A stretch of DNA of 5,797 nucleotides from Bacteroidales bacterium (GTDB taxonomy: Bacteria > Bacteroidota > Bacteroidia > Bacteroidales > UBA932). Where the stretch lies: the NCBI GenBank assembly GCA_023230265.1, contig JALNXR010000142.1:1-5797 (forward strand). The letters run 5' to 3'. The notes below the pieces were generated by a model. It did no database searches. It was not told where the DNA came from and saw nothing but the letters and a program-made list of their open reading frames with translations. A program made the translations under genes and the position numbers. Shown in pieces: positions 1-5,760 of this stretch (the first letter of the stretch is position 1; each line of letters starts with the position of its first letter).

Positions 1-292
1 CCGGAATAGAATCAGGATATTGCCGGAACTGCTTCATCTGGTTATAACTGAGCAACCTCCGGTATCTTTCGTCCATGACTCCTTTGCGGTTGTATATTTT
101 TGTTTTCCTGAAGTTTTGACCAAACAGAAAATAGATTATCAGGCCAAGATAGGGTAGAAGCAGTATAACCACTACCCATGAGAGGGATTTGACCGGATCC
201 AGCTTCTTGTATATTATTCTTGCAGATACTGCGATGGCCAAAACATAGTATACCAGATAGAAGGCTAAAGATATGCTCTCATGAACAGTCAT
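1..292 (-). CDS. cls: Cardiolipin synthase, N-terminal part (partial, runs off left edge)
   Basis: This is the first 97 codons of a gene cut by the window edge; the ATG is at 292-290. Cardiolipin synthases of the phospholipase D family condense two phosphatidylglycerols (or a related pair) into cardiolipin at the inner membrane. The visible part fits the PLDc_N membrane anchor that precedes the catalytic domains. It has two hydrophobic segments, roughly residues 7-27 and 37-57. The second carries the hallmark order W39, LLLP (44-47), G50, Y54, F57-G58, N60, R62, followed by a basic stretch. The two catalytic HKD motifs would lie outside the window, so activity cannot be judged. The start lies 2 nt after the menG stop (TGA, TT, ATG), which implies co-transcription and probably coupled translation. 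No Shine-Dalgarno sequence is visible. The family call rests on the N-terminal domain alone. Confidence 0.85.
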   Translation of the reverse strand, partial: MTVHESISLAFYLVYYVLAIAVSARIIYKKLDPVKSLSWVVVILLLPYLGLIIYFLFGQNFRKTKIYNRKGVMDERYRRLLSYNQMKQFRQYPDSIP

Positions 293-294
293 AA

Positions 295-1008
295 TCAGTT
301 GCAAGATGAAAGATAAATTACTGCAATATTACCAGTCATAGACCTGATTGTCAAATCATAAAATCCAGACTTTTTAAGTTCACGGCAAAACTCCTCCGGT
401 TTGGGAAATTTGCTGACAGACTCAGGAAGGTAGCTGTAGGCAAAAGAATTCCCGGAGATTATCCTGCCGGTATATGGGAGTATTTTCTTAAAATAAAAAC
501 CGAATATCCTGTTCCAAACTCTGTTTTCGGGAGCCGAGAACTCCATAACTGCAAGTAATCCTGAGGGCTTTAAAACTCTTTTAACCTCCCCGAGAGCTTT
601 TTCCCTCTCTTCAAAATTTCTTATTCCAAAGCTTATTGTTACGGCGTCAAAACTTGCTTGTTCAAAAGGAAGGCTGGAGGCAGAGGAGATTATGTATTCC
701 GGGGCTTCTCTTATGCTCAGATCCAGTCCTGAATTTTTTCCTCTGGCTATTTCAACCATCTTTTCTGCAATGTCAACTCCTGTGACATGCATTCCCTCTT
801 TCCAGAGTGCGATTGTAAGGTCTCCAGTCCCACAGGCAATGTCAAGCACCTCTTTTGCACCTCTCTCTCTGACCATCCTGACCATCCTCTTTCTCCAGAG
901 AGTATCAAATCCGAATGAAAGGAGGTGGTTGAGCAGATCGTAACGTTTTGAAATTGAGTTAAACATCGAGGAGATTACCGGCTCACTCCTCTCCTGCAGA
1001 GGGACCAT
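295..1008 (-). CDS. menG: Demethylmenaquinone methyltransferase (MenG/UbiE)
   Basis: This enzyme transfers a methyl group from S-adenosylmethionine to demethylmenaquinone, the last step of menaquinone synthesis; in ubiquinone makers the same family acts on a benzoquinol. The 237-residue length is usual. The family signature near the N-terminus is clear: MFNSISKRYDLLNHLLSFG at 15-33. The SAM-binding motif I is VLDIACGTGDL at 54-64, with the acidic ribose-binding residue D79 at the end of the next strand. The segment around 121-131 (FDAV, FGIRNF) and the LKPSGLLAVMEFSAP region at 146-160 are typical UbiE. The C-terminal part includes the usual YTGRIISGN and AYSYLPESV stretches. Bacteroidetes use menaquinone, so menG is the sensible symbol; ubiE is the other common name. 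Its ATG overlaps the stop of the upstream PurL-like gene by 1 nt (TAATG), and cls follows 2 nt after its stop. Confidence 0.95.
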   Translation of the reverse strand: MVPLQERSEPVISSMFNSISKRYDLLNHLLSFGFDTLWRKRMVRMVRERGAKEVLDIACGTGDLTIALWKEGMHVTGVDIAEKMVEIARGKNSGLDLSIREAPEYIISSASSLPFEQASFDAVTISFGIRNFEEREKALGEVKRVLKPSGLLAVMEFSAPENRVWNRIFGFYFKKILPYTGRIISGNSFAYSYLPESVSKFPKPEEFCRELKKSGFYDLTIRSMTGNIAVIYLSSCN

Positions 1009-1574
1009 TACTCAAAAAACTGATCTATAAACCCGAACGAAAGTTCGTCAAGCCTTAGTTCGCCCTTTGTAACATGGCCAAGGAGAGTTAGCCGGATGCT
1101 GTTGTTGAAAATATAATCAACAAACTTACCCTCATTCTCGGAATTTACAGAGACCAGGATTGAAGAGTTCCTGTCGTTATAAAGAAACTCTTTATCAGTG
1201 ATCTCGGCATCGGAGGTTATGTCAAAGCCCAATTTGTTAACAGAGCAGGCTTCCACCAGCCCGCAGTAGAGACCGGAGCGGAAAAGTGGATGGGCGCTGG
1301 ATACCAGATTCATTCTTACAGCTTCATATAATATTTCAACAGTCGAACTGTTGTCATCATTCTTTGTGTGGTAATCTCCCAGAAGATATATTGTGTCTCC
1401 CTTCTTTTGGAAATTCATCGGCACTTTGTAGCCATCCCTGCTGAACTGAGGATCGTAAGGATGTTTTTTGTATCTGGAGATATTCTCGAGTAATTGAGTA
1501 CTGCTCCTGAGGATTTTGCTGATTTCTACAATATCGTCAATACCGGCAATCTGTTTTTTAAAATTTTCGTTCAT
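1008..1574 (-). CDS. Stand-alone, degenerate PurL C-terminal (AIRS_C-like) domain protein
   Basis: This 188-residue protein resembles the last third of the phosphoribosylformylglycinamidine synthase PurL chain. Residues 53-66 (MNF, KKGDTIYLLG) match the start of the AIRS_C domain. Residues 78-109 match the helix and SAH segment, and 115-183 match the C-terminal half (LGFDITSDAEI, LVSV, LGHVTKGELRLDELSFGFI). The ATP-binding AIRS N-terminal domain and the rest of PurL are absent. The glycine/aspartate motif that normally follows SAH (of the form DVSDGG) is PLFRSG at 96-101. The ESxxR-type motif is replaced by NDRNSS at 133-138. FGAM synthase activity is therefore unlikely. The first 50 residues match nothing I recognise. 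The frame is intact and its stop overlaps the menG start, so it is probably expressed. It may be a repurposed or regulatory domain, or a recent remnant of a purL duplication. The family assignment is by eye; the function is unknown. Confidence 0.72.
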   Translation of the reverse strand: MNENFKKQIAGIDDIVEISKILRSSTQLLENISRYKKHPYDPQFSRDGYKVPMNFQKKGDTIYLLGDYHTKNDDNSSTVEILYEAVRMNLVSSAHPLFRSGLYCGLVEACSVNKLGFDITSDAEITDKEFLYNDRNSSILVSVNSENEGKFVDYIFNNSIRLTLLGHVTKGELRLDELSFGFIDQFFE

Positions 1575-1597
1575 ATTCTAGAATCGGATAATTTATG

Positions 1598-1605
1598 CTA
1601 AGTTA
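1598..1605 (-). promoter_or_regulatory. Possible -7 box for the purL-like/menG/cls unit
   Basis: On the minus strand this reads TAACTTAG, one mismatch from the Bacteroidetes -7 consensus TAnnTTTG. It lies 23 nt before the ATG at 1574, giving a plausible short leader. No convincing -33 TTTG box is seen about 20 nt upstream, where the sequence is A/T-rich. It is the best candidate for the leftward promoter in the short divergent region, but weak. Confidence 0.3.
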
Positions 1606-1646
1606 CAATTTTTTTAGAAACTTTTTTAATCTTATAAAAATCATAT

Positions 1647-1654
1647 TATCTTTG
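1647..1654 (+). promoter_or_regulatory. Promoter -7 box of the tRNA-Leu gene (TATCTTTG)
   Basis: TATCTTTG matches the Bacteroidetes primary-sigma -7 consensus TAnnTTTG exactly and ends 9 nt before the tRNA 5' end, so the primary transcript would carry only a few leader bases. The -33 position, around 1622-1627, is a run of T rather than a clear TTTG. The match and position together also support assignment to this phylum. Confidence 0.7.
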
Positions 1655-1663
1655 CACCGCCAA

Positions 1664-1750
1664 GCCCAGATGGTGAAATTGGTAGACACGCTACTTTGAG
1701 GGGGTAGTGCCGGTTACGGTGTGCAAGTTCGAGTCTTGTTCTGGGCACCA
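1664..1750 (+). tRNA. tRNA-Leu (anticodon GAG), CCA encoded
   Basis: This is a complete class II tRNA. The acceptor stem is GCCCAGA pairing with TCTGGGC, followed by discriminator A and an encoded CCA at 1748-1750. The anticodon stem is 1691-1695 (CTACT) with 1703-1707 (GGTAG), closing a seven-base loop with T1697 before the anticodon GAG at 1698-1700, which reads CUC and CUU. The long variable arm, about 1708-1722, has a short TGCCG/CGGTG hairpin, as expected for leucine tRNA. The T stem is GCAAG/CTTGT with loop TTCGAGT. The D-loop contains the conserved GG. It has its own -7 box upstream and an intrinsic terminator directly downstream. Confidence 0.96.
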
Positions 1751-1758
1751 AAAATCAC

Positions 1759-1782
1759 AAGCCGTTGATTCAACGGCTTTTT
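1759..1782 (+). terminator. Rho-independent terminator after tRNA-Leu
   Basis: AAGCCGTTG (1759-1767) and CAACGGCTT (1771-1779) form a perfect 9-bp stem with a three-base ATT loop. The T run at 1778-1782 overlaps the end of the stem. It sits 8 nt after the tRNA CCA and only 19 nt before the start codon of the next gene, so it may either end the tRNA transcript or act as a leaky stop in front of that gene. Confidence 0.85.
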
Positions 1783-1801
1783 CGTTATAAAAACCGTTGT
1801 T

Positions 1802-2740
1802 ATGAAGATTGTATTTCTTGATGCGGCCACTATGGGAGAGGATATCTCCCTCTCATCAATAGAGAGTCTTGGCGAGTTGGTCTGCTGGCCCTCAACTCCC
1901 GGTGAAGATGTCAAAGAGAGGATCAAAGAAGCTGATATTGTAATTACAAATAAAGTTGTTATAACCAAAGACTCGATTGATTCGGCACCAAATCTCAAAC
2001 TTATATGTGTGGCAGCCACAGGGACGAATAATGTGGATATTGAATATGCAGGAAAGAAGGGAATACCGGTAAGGAATGCTGTCGGTTATTCCACAGAAAG
2101 TGTTTTGCAGATAACCTTCACACTTATACTGGGCCTTTTAAGTAAACTGAAATATTTTGACAATTATGTCAAAGACGGCAGCTACTCTTCATCAGGGATC
2201 TATACCAATGTCAAAGAGATTTTTTGTGAGATCAAAGGGAAAAAATTCGGAATTATAGGAATGGGTAATATAGGAAGCAGGGTTGCATCTGTAGCCTCTG
2301 CTTTTGGCGCCGAAATCTGTTACTACTCTACCAGCGGCACTAACCATTGCGTGGAGTACCCTTCGGTTTCCCTTAAAGAACTTCTTTCCGGATCAGACAT
2401 TGTTTCAATTCACGCTCCTCTCAATCCTGCGACCAACAACCTTATCTCTCTTGAACAGATGGGATGGATGAAAAAAAATGCAATTCTGATAAATATGGGA
2501 AGAGGCGGTATTGTGAACGAAAAAGACCTTGCCTATGCCATTGATAATGGATTGATTGCAGGAGCTGGTGTAGATGTGTTCGTAAAGGAACCGTTTGATT
2601 CAGATCATCCTTATATGATGATGGAACACAAGGAGAGGGTTTTATTTACACCACATATTGGCTGGGCAAGTGCAGAGGCGAGAAAAAGAGTGGTGGAGAT
2701 TGTCACTTCCAATATCAGGACATTTATTGGAAAGTCCTGA
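1802..2740 (+). CDS. D-2-hydroxyacid dehydrogenase, hydroxypyruvate/glycerate dehydrogenase type
   Basis: This 312-residue NAD(P)-dependent oxidoreductase should interconvert a 2-keto acid and the D-2-hydroxy acid in the cytoplasm; hydroxypyruvate/glycerate is one possible pair. The substrate-binding lobe is about 1-100 plus the C-terminus, and the Rossmann lobe about 101-285. The dinucleotide motif is GMGNIG at 153-158. The catalytic triad of the family is visible: R234 in NMGRGG, E263 in VKEP, and H285 in TPHIGWAS. After the second Rossmann strand, residues 174-179 read YYSTSG, without the aspartate that normally selects NAD, so NADP use is possible. The length suits a compact member without an ACT or ASB regulatory domain, which argues against it being a regulated SerA. 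The ATG follows the tRNA terminator by 19 nt and has neither a clear own promoter nor a Shine-Dalgarno sequence. Substrate remains uncertain. Confidence 0.9.
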   Translation: MKIVFLDAATMGEDISLSSIESLGELVCWPSTPGEDVKERIKEADIVITNKVVITKDSIDSAPNLKLICVAATGTNNVDIEYAGKKGIPVRNAVGYSTESVLQITFTLILGLLSKLKYFDNYVKDGSYSSSGIYTNVKEIFCEIKGKKFGIIGMGNIGSRVASVASAFGAEICYYSTSGTNHCVEYPSVSLKELLSGSDIVSIHAPLNPATNNLISLEQMGWMKKNAILINMGRGGIVNEKDLAYAIDNGLIAGAGVDVFVKEPFDSDHPYMMMEHKERVLFTPHIGWASAEARKRVVEIVTSNIRTFIGKS

Positions 2741-2759
2741 TAATTAGCAATATAATTAT
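2740..2759. terminator. Weak A/T inverted repeat between convergent genes, possible bidirectional terminator
   Basis: ATAATTA (2740-2746) and TAATTAT (2753-2759) are perfect inverted repeats around a six-base GCAATA loop. They fill the 20-nt gap between the dehydrogenase stop and the SDR stop. The position suits a shared terminator, but the stem has only A-T pairs and no clean T run follows on either strand, so it may be fortuitous in A/T-rich DNA. Confidence 0.3.
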
Positions 2760-2760
2760 G

Positions 2761-3567
2761 TTATTTTAAAGGAGATCCGGGCTCTTTCTTCATGTAATTA
2801 TATTCCAGTCTGTCAACCAGTGAAGGGAAAAACTTGTTTAGAATGACCAGTGTCTTTCCAACAGGAGTTAGCACTATCTGCCGCTTTCTTTTGATCACAC
2901 CTTTTACGAGATAACCGGCACACTCTCCTGCACTCATCATTTTTCCCTCATCCCGGGGAGTTTCTCCCTGCCTGGAGCCGTCGGCAACAAGAGCCTTCTC
3001 CCTGATCCCGGAGGCGGTAAATCCGGGTGCAAAGACCATTACATGAAGGTTTTCCCTGAGATGTTCAACTCTTATTGTTTCCAGAAAACCGGTAATTGCA
3101 AATTTTGAGGCAGAGTAGCCGCTTCTGGCAGGCAATCCCTTGAATCCGGCTATAGATATCACTCCCACAAGGGAGCCCTGACTTTTAAGCAGCCAGGGCA
3201 GTGCATATTTTGTACAATAAACTGTTCCCCAGAAATTAACATTCATAAGTTCTCTGATAACTGCAAGGTCCAGATCCCTGAACATTGCCCTCATAGATAT
3301 TCCTGCATTATTGACCAGACAATCAATTCTGCCAAACCGCTCCGTGGTTTTTTCCACCAGATTTTTACAATCGGCTTCTGAAGTCACGTCTGTTTTGACT
3401 GTCAGTACCTCAGTAAGTGCGGAGAGCTCTATCTCTGTCTCTCTGAGTTTGTCAAGAGTCCTTGCTGCCAGAACTACCTTTGCCCCTTGTGTGGCAAATT
3501 CCCTGGCTGCTGCCAATCCTATGCCGGAGCTTGCCCCGGTTATAATTACAACTTTGTCTCTGAGCAT
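2761..3567 (-). CDS. Short-chain dehydrogenase/reductase, candidate 3-ketosphinganine-type reductase
   Basis: This 268-residue classical SDR is expected to reduce a keto group with NAD(P)H. It shows the cofactor motif TGASSGIG at 10-17, NNAG at 86-89, the structural asparagine N111, and the catalytic residues S138, Y151 and K155 (YSASK). R36 just after the second strand suggests NADPH preference. The last 43 residues are basic then hydrophobic (KRKR at 226-229; FFPSLVDRLEYNYMKKE), which could attach it to the membrane. The frame stays open for 36 more codons upstream, but that part lies inside the SPT-like gene. The ATG at 3567, three residues before the Rossmann strand and 10 nt after the neighbour's stop, is the sensible start. 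Lying directly behind an alpha-oxoamine synthase, it is a good candidate to reduce that enzyme's 3-keto product. The SDR family is certain; the substrate is inferred. Confidence 0.85.
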   Translation of the reverse strand: MLRDKVVIITGASSGIGLAAAREFATQGAKVVLAARTLDKLRETEIELSALTEVLTVKTDVTSEADCKNLVEKTTERFGRIDCLVNNAGISMRAMFRDLDLAVIRELMNVNFWGTVYCTKYALPWLLKSQGSLVGVISIAGFKGLPARSGYSASKFAITGFLETIRVEHLRENLHVMVFAPGFTASGIREKALVADGSRQGETPRDEGKMMSAGECAGYLVKGVIKRKRQIVLTPVGKTLVILNKFFPSLVDRLEYNYMKKEPGSPLK

Positions 3568-3577
3568 GTTAATAGAT

Positions 3578-4831
3578 CTATTCCATAGCCTTGTTCTGCA
3601 TCTCCTCAGCTTTGTAGAGTCCCTTTTTAAGGTTCTCAGCAATCTTGCCGAATGCATTGAGGGTATACTCCACATCCTCCAGTGAGTGCATTGCAGTAGG
3701 TATGATCCTGTACATTATCACTCCCTTGGGTACTACCGGATAGACCACTACGGAACAGAATATCCTGTAGTTCTCCCTGAGGTCTATAAGTATATTGGTT
3801 GCCTCGGCTACATTGCCTTCCAGAAAGACCGGTGTTACACATGCCTCTGCTTTGCCGATATTAAAACCTCTCTCTCTTAATCCCTTCTGCATTGCTCTGG
3901 TTATCAGCCACAGCTTTTCCCGGAGTTCCGGCCGGGTACGTATAAGTTCAAGTCTTTTTAGATTACCCTCTACCAATGCCATCGGGAGAGATTTGGCATA
4001 GATCTGGGAACGGAGGTTGTATCTTAAATAGTTGATTATCTGTGAGGGGCCTGCAACAAATCCTCCGATTGATGCCATTGATTTTGCGAATGCTCCAAAA
4101 TAGAGATCTATCTCATCCATAACACCATAGTGTTCAGAAGTACCTCTTCCGTTTTCACCCATCACTCCAAATCCGTGGGCGTCGTCGATAAGAATTCTGA
4201 AACTGTACTTTTTCTTAAGTTCCACTATCTTGTCCAGGATTCCGAGATCTCCGGTCATACCATAAACACCCTCTGTAATGAGGAGAATTCCGCCTCCTGT
4301 CTCCTGTACAAGTTTGGAAGCCCTGATTAATGCCTTTTCACACTTTTCAATATCGTTGTGGGGATAGACAATTCTTTGTCCCATATGAAGTCTGACTCCA
4401 TCCATAATACAGGCGTGCGCCTCTGAGTCATATACAATTATATCGTGCCTGTTTACAAGAGCATCAATTGTGGAAACCATACCCTGGTAACCAAAGTTGA
4501 AGAGATATGCATCCTCTTTGAGTTCAAAATCCGCAAGCTCCCTTTCCAGTTGTTCGTGAAGTTTTGTGTGACCGGACATCATTCGGGCACCCATTGGATA
4601 TCCAAGCCCCCACTTTGCAGCAGCTTCTGCATCGGCCTTTCTTACCTCAGGATGGTTAGCAAGACCCAGGTAGTTGTTGAAAGTCCATGCGAGAACCTCT
4701 TTGCCGTTAAACATCATTCTGGGTTGTATCTGACCCTCCAGTTTGGGAAACATGAAGTATCCGTGCGCTCTCTTCCTGTATTGACCAAGCGGTCCCCCTT
4801 CGTCATTTGTTAATCTTTCAAAAATGTCCAT
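3578..4831 (-). CDS. Serine palmitoyltransferase-like alpha-oxoamine synthase (PLP-dependent)
   Basis: This 417-residue fold-type I PLP enzyme joins an amino acid to an acyl thioester with loss of CO2. Visible family residues are H139 (SEAHACIMDG), which stacks on PLP; D216 and H219 (DDAHGFG); the Schiff-base lysine K250 in FAKSMASIGGFVAG; and R375 in YRIIPTAMHS, at the usual carboxylate-binding position. The KSxAS-GGF context resembles serine palmitoyltransferase more than biotin BioF or threonine-pathway Kbl. No transmembrane segment is seen, as in soluble bacterial SPTs. The SDR directly downstream supports long-chain-base synthesis. The substrate could be serine (sphingolipids) or cysteate (sulfonolipids such as capnine); both lipid classes occur in Bacteroidetes and I cannot tell them apart here. 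The N-terminus MDIFERL and the following FPKLEG region fit a Bacteroidetes clade commonly annotated only as aminotransferase class I/II. The upstream peptidase gene ends 14 nt before its ATG. Confidence 0.85.
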   Translation of the reverse strand: MDIFERLTNDEGGPLGQYRKRAHGYFMFPKLEGQIQPRMMFNGKEVLAWTFNNYLGLANHPEVRKADAEAAAKWGLGYPMGARMMSGHTKLHEQLERELADFELKEDAYLFNFGYQGMVSTIDALVNRHDIIVYDSEAHACIMDGVRLHMGQRIVYPHNDIEKCEKALIRASKLVQETGGGILLITEGVYGMTGDLGILDKIVELKKKYSFRILIDDAHGFGVMGENGRGTSEHYGVMDEIDLYFGAFAKSMASIGGFVAGPSQIINYLRYNLRSQIYAKSLPMALVEGNLKRLELIRTRPELREKLWLITRAMQKGLRERGFNIGKAEACVTPVFLEGNVAEATNILIDLRENYRIFCSVVVYPVVPKGVIMYRIIPTAMHSLEDVEYTLNAFGKIAENLKKGLYKAEEMQNKAME

Positions 4832-4845
4832 TTTTGTTTTAATAA

Positions 4846-5760
4846 TTATGTATATCTTATTCTTCTTCCGATTCTTAGTATAGTTGTAGCTTTTATGCCG
4901 TTAAGGGAACATAGCTTTCTTACTGATACTCCGGTTCTGGCGGCTATTCTGCTTAATGTGTCTCCTTTCTTAATTGTCCAGAACCTTATCTTTTCAATCT
5001 CTTTCTTATATTCAAAGTGAGCTGAATTCAAAGGCAGCACCTGATTGCGGATAGTATATGATTCAAAATCAATCAGATCATTAGGATTTATCGGATTACC
5101 AAGGTACCGGGTCTCAAAATGAAGATGGTAGCCCGTAGATCTTCCGGTAGTACCTCCAAGCCCCAGATGAGCGCCGGAAGACAATGTGTCACCCTGACTT
5201 ACAGTGATTTTTGCCAGGTGGGCATAGAGTGTCTCAAGGCCGTTAAAGTGCCTGACCACGACAAAATTTCCATAATCCCTTGCCCGTCTCGTTATTCTCA
5301 CTACACCGTCAAAGGCGTTTCTTACCGAGTCGCCTTTGTGTACTTTCAGGTCAATTCCATAATGGAACCTCCACTTTCTGAATCCAAAATCGGAGGTGAC
5401 ATATTTTTGAACGGGGGGAGTAAATCCTCTGAGATCAAGCAAAAGAGTATCCTCCATATCCACAAGATTAACCTGATAGGGATTAACCTTTGCATCGGTC
5501 CACAGGTCATATTCTTCCGGCATCTCAGAAAACTCGATATTTCTTATAAAATCGAGGATAGGCTCTATTCTCTTCTTTGTATCTATATTGAACAACAGGG
5601 ATGAACAGAAGGTAAGAGGTGAAGGGATGTCAGGCAGTGAAAGACCGGTTTTTACCGGTGTAACAGGAACCTCCCTTTTCCAGGCGTTACCGTTTAAGGT
5701 TGAAAGAAGAAAAAGGATTAATAAAAAATAAAATATTATAATCTTTTGATTGTCAGGCAT
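4846..5760 (-). CDS. Secreted M23 (LytM-type) peptidoglycan peptidase with C-terminal LysM
   Basis: Numbered from the ATG at 5760 (304 residues), the protein starts with a short charged stretch and a hydrophobic core at about 7-22, followed by NGNA then W at 23-27, which looks like a signal peptide, so it acts in the periplasm or envelope. The M23 domain, about 118-228, retains the metal and catalytic set: H133 and D137 (HYGID), H181 (YAHL), and H212 and H214 (HLHFE). These enzymes cut peptide cross-links in peptidoglycan. A LysM module at 261-302 (WTIKKGDTLSRIAARTGVS, LCSLNGI, LRIGRRI) should bind the glycan. The linker at 30-115 matches nothing I recognise. Start choice: in-frame ATGs at 5772 and 5760 and a TTG at 5790 are all possible, and 5760 gives the most ordinary signal peptide. 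The full active site argues for a real hydrolase rather than an EnvC-like activator. It is the first gene seen of the unit with the SPT-like and SDR genes; its promoter is not clear here. Confidence 0.9.
   Translation of the reverse strand: MPDNQKIIIFYFLLILFLLSTLNGNAWKREVPVTPVKTGLSLPDIPSPLTFCSSLLFNIDTKKRIEPILDFIRNIEFSEMPEEYDLWTDAKVNPYQVNLVDMEDTLLLDLRGFTPPVQKYVTSDFGFRKWRFHYGIDLKVHKGDSVRNAFDGVVRITRRARDYGNFVVVRHFNGLETLYAHLAKITVSQGDTLSSGAHLGLGGTTGRSTGYHLHFETRYLGNPINPNDLIDFESYTIRNQVLPLNSAHFEYKKEIEKIRFWTIKKGDTLSRIAARTGVSVRKLCSLNGIKATTILRIGRRIRYT

Noticed and set aside
1714..2019. Minus-strand open frame of 101 codons
   Set aside because: It overlaps the tRNA-Leu gene, the terminator and the start of the dehydrogenase, and its product resembles no family.
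1802..2740. Call as 3-phosphoglycerate dehydrogenase SerA
   Set aside because: There is no C-terminal ACT/ASB domain, the YYSTSG cofactor loop is atypical, and no serC is adjacent. A general D-2-hydroxyacid dehydrogenase call is safer.
3568..3675. 36-residue N-terminal extension of the SDR frame
   Set aside because: It lies inside the end of the SPT-like gene, has no Rossmann-like content, and the ATG at 3567 places the first strand exactly where SDRs begin.
3311..3685. Plus-strand open frame of 124 codons opposite the SDR and SPT-like genes
   Set aside because: It is serine/leucine-rich, antisense to the Rossmann region of the SDR, and has no family features.
4445..4813. Plus-strand open frame of 122 codons opposite the SPT-like gene
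   Set aside because: It is a shadow of a clearly coding reverse frame with no recognisable motif.
3578..4831. Call as biotin synthesis BioF or 2-amino-3-ketobutyrate ligase Kbl
   Set aside because: The lysine context (AKSMASIGGF) and the adjacent SDR fit the SPT-like branch better, and no biotin or threonine-degradation genes are nearby.
5119..5604. Plus-strand open frame of 161 codons opposite the M23 peptidase
   Set aside because: It is antisense to a gene with a complete set of conserved residues, and its own product shows no recognisable domain.
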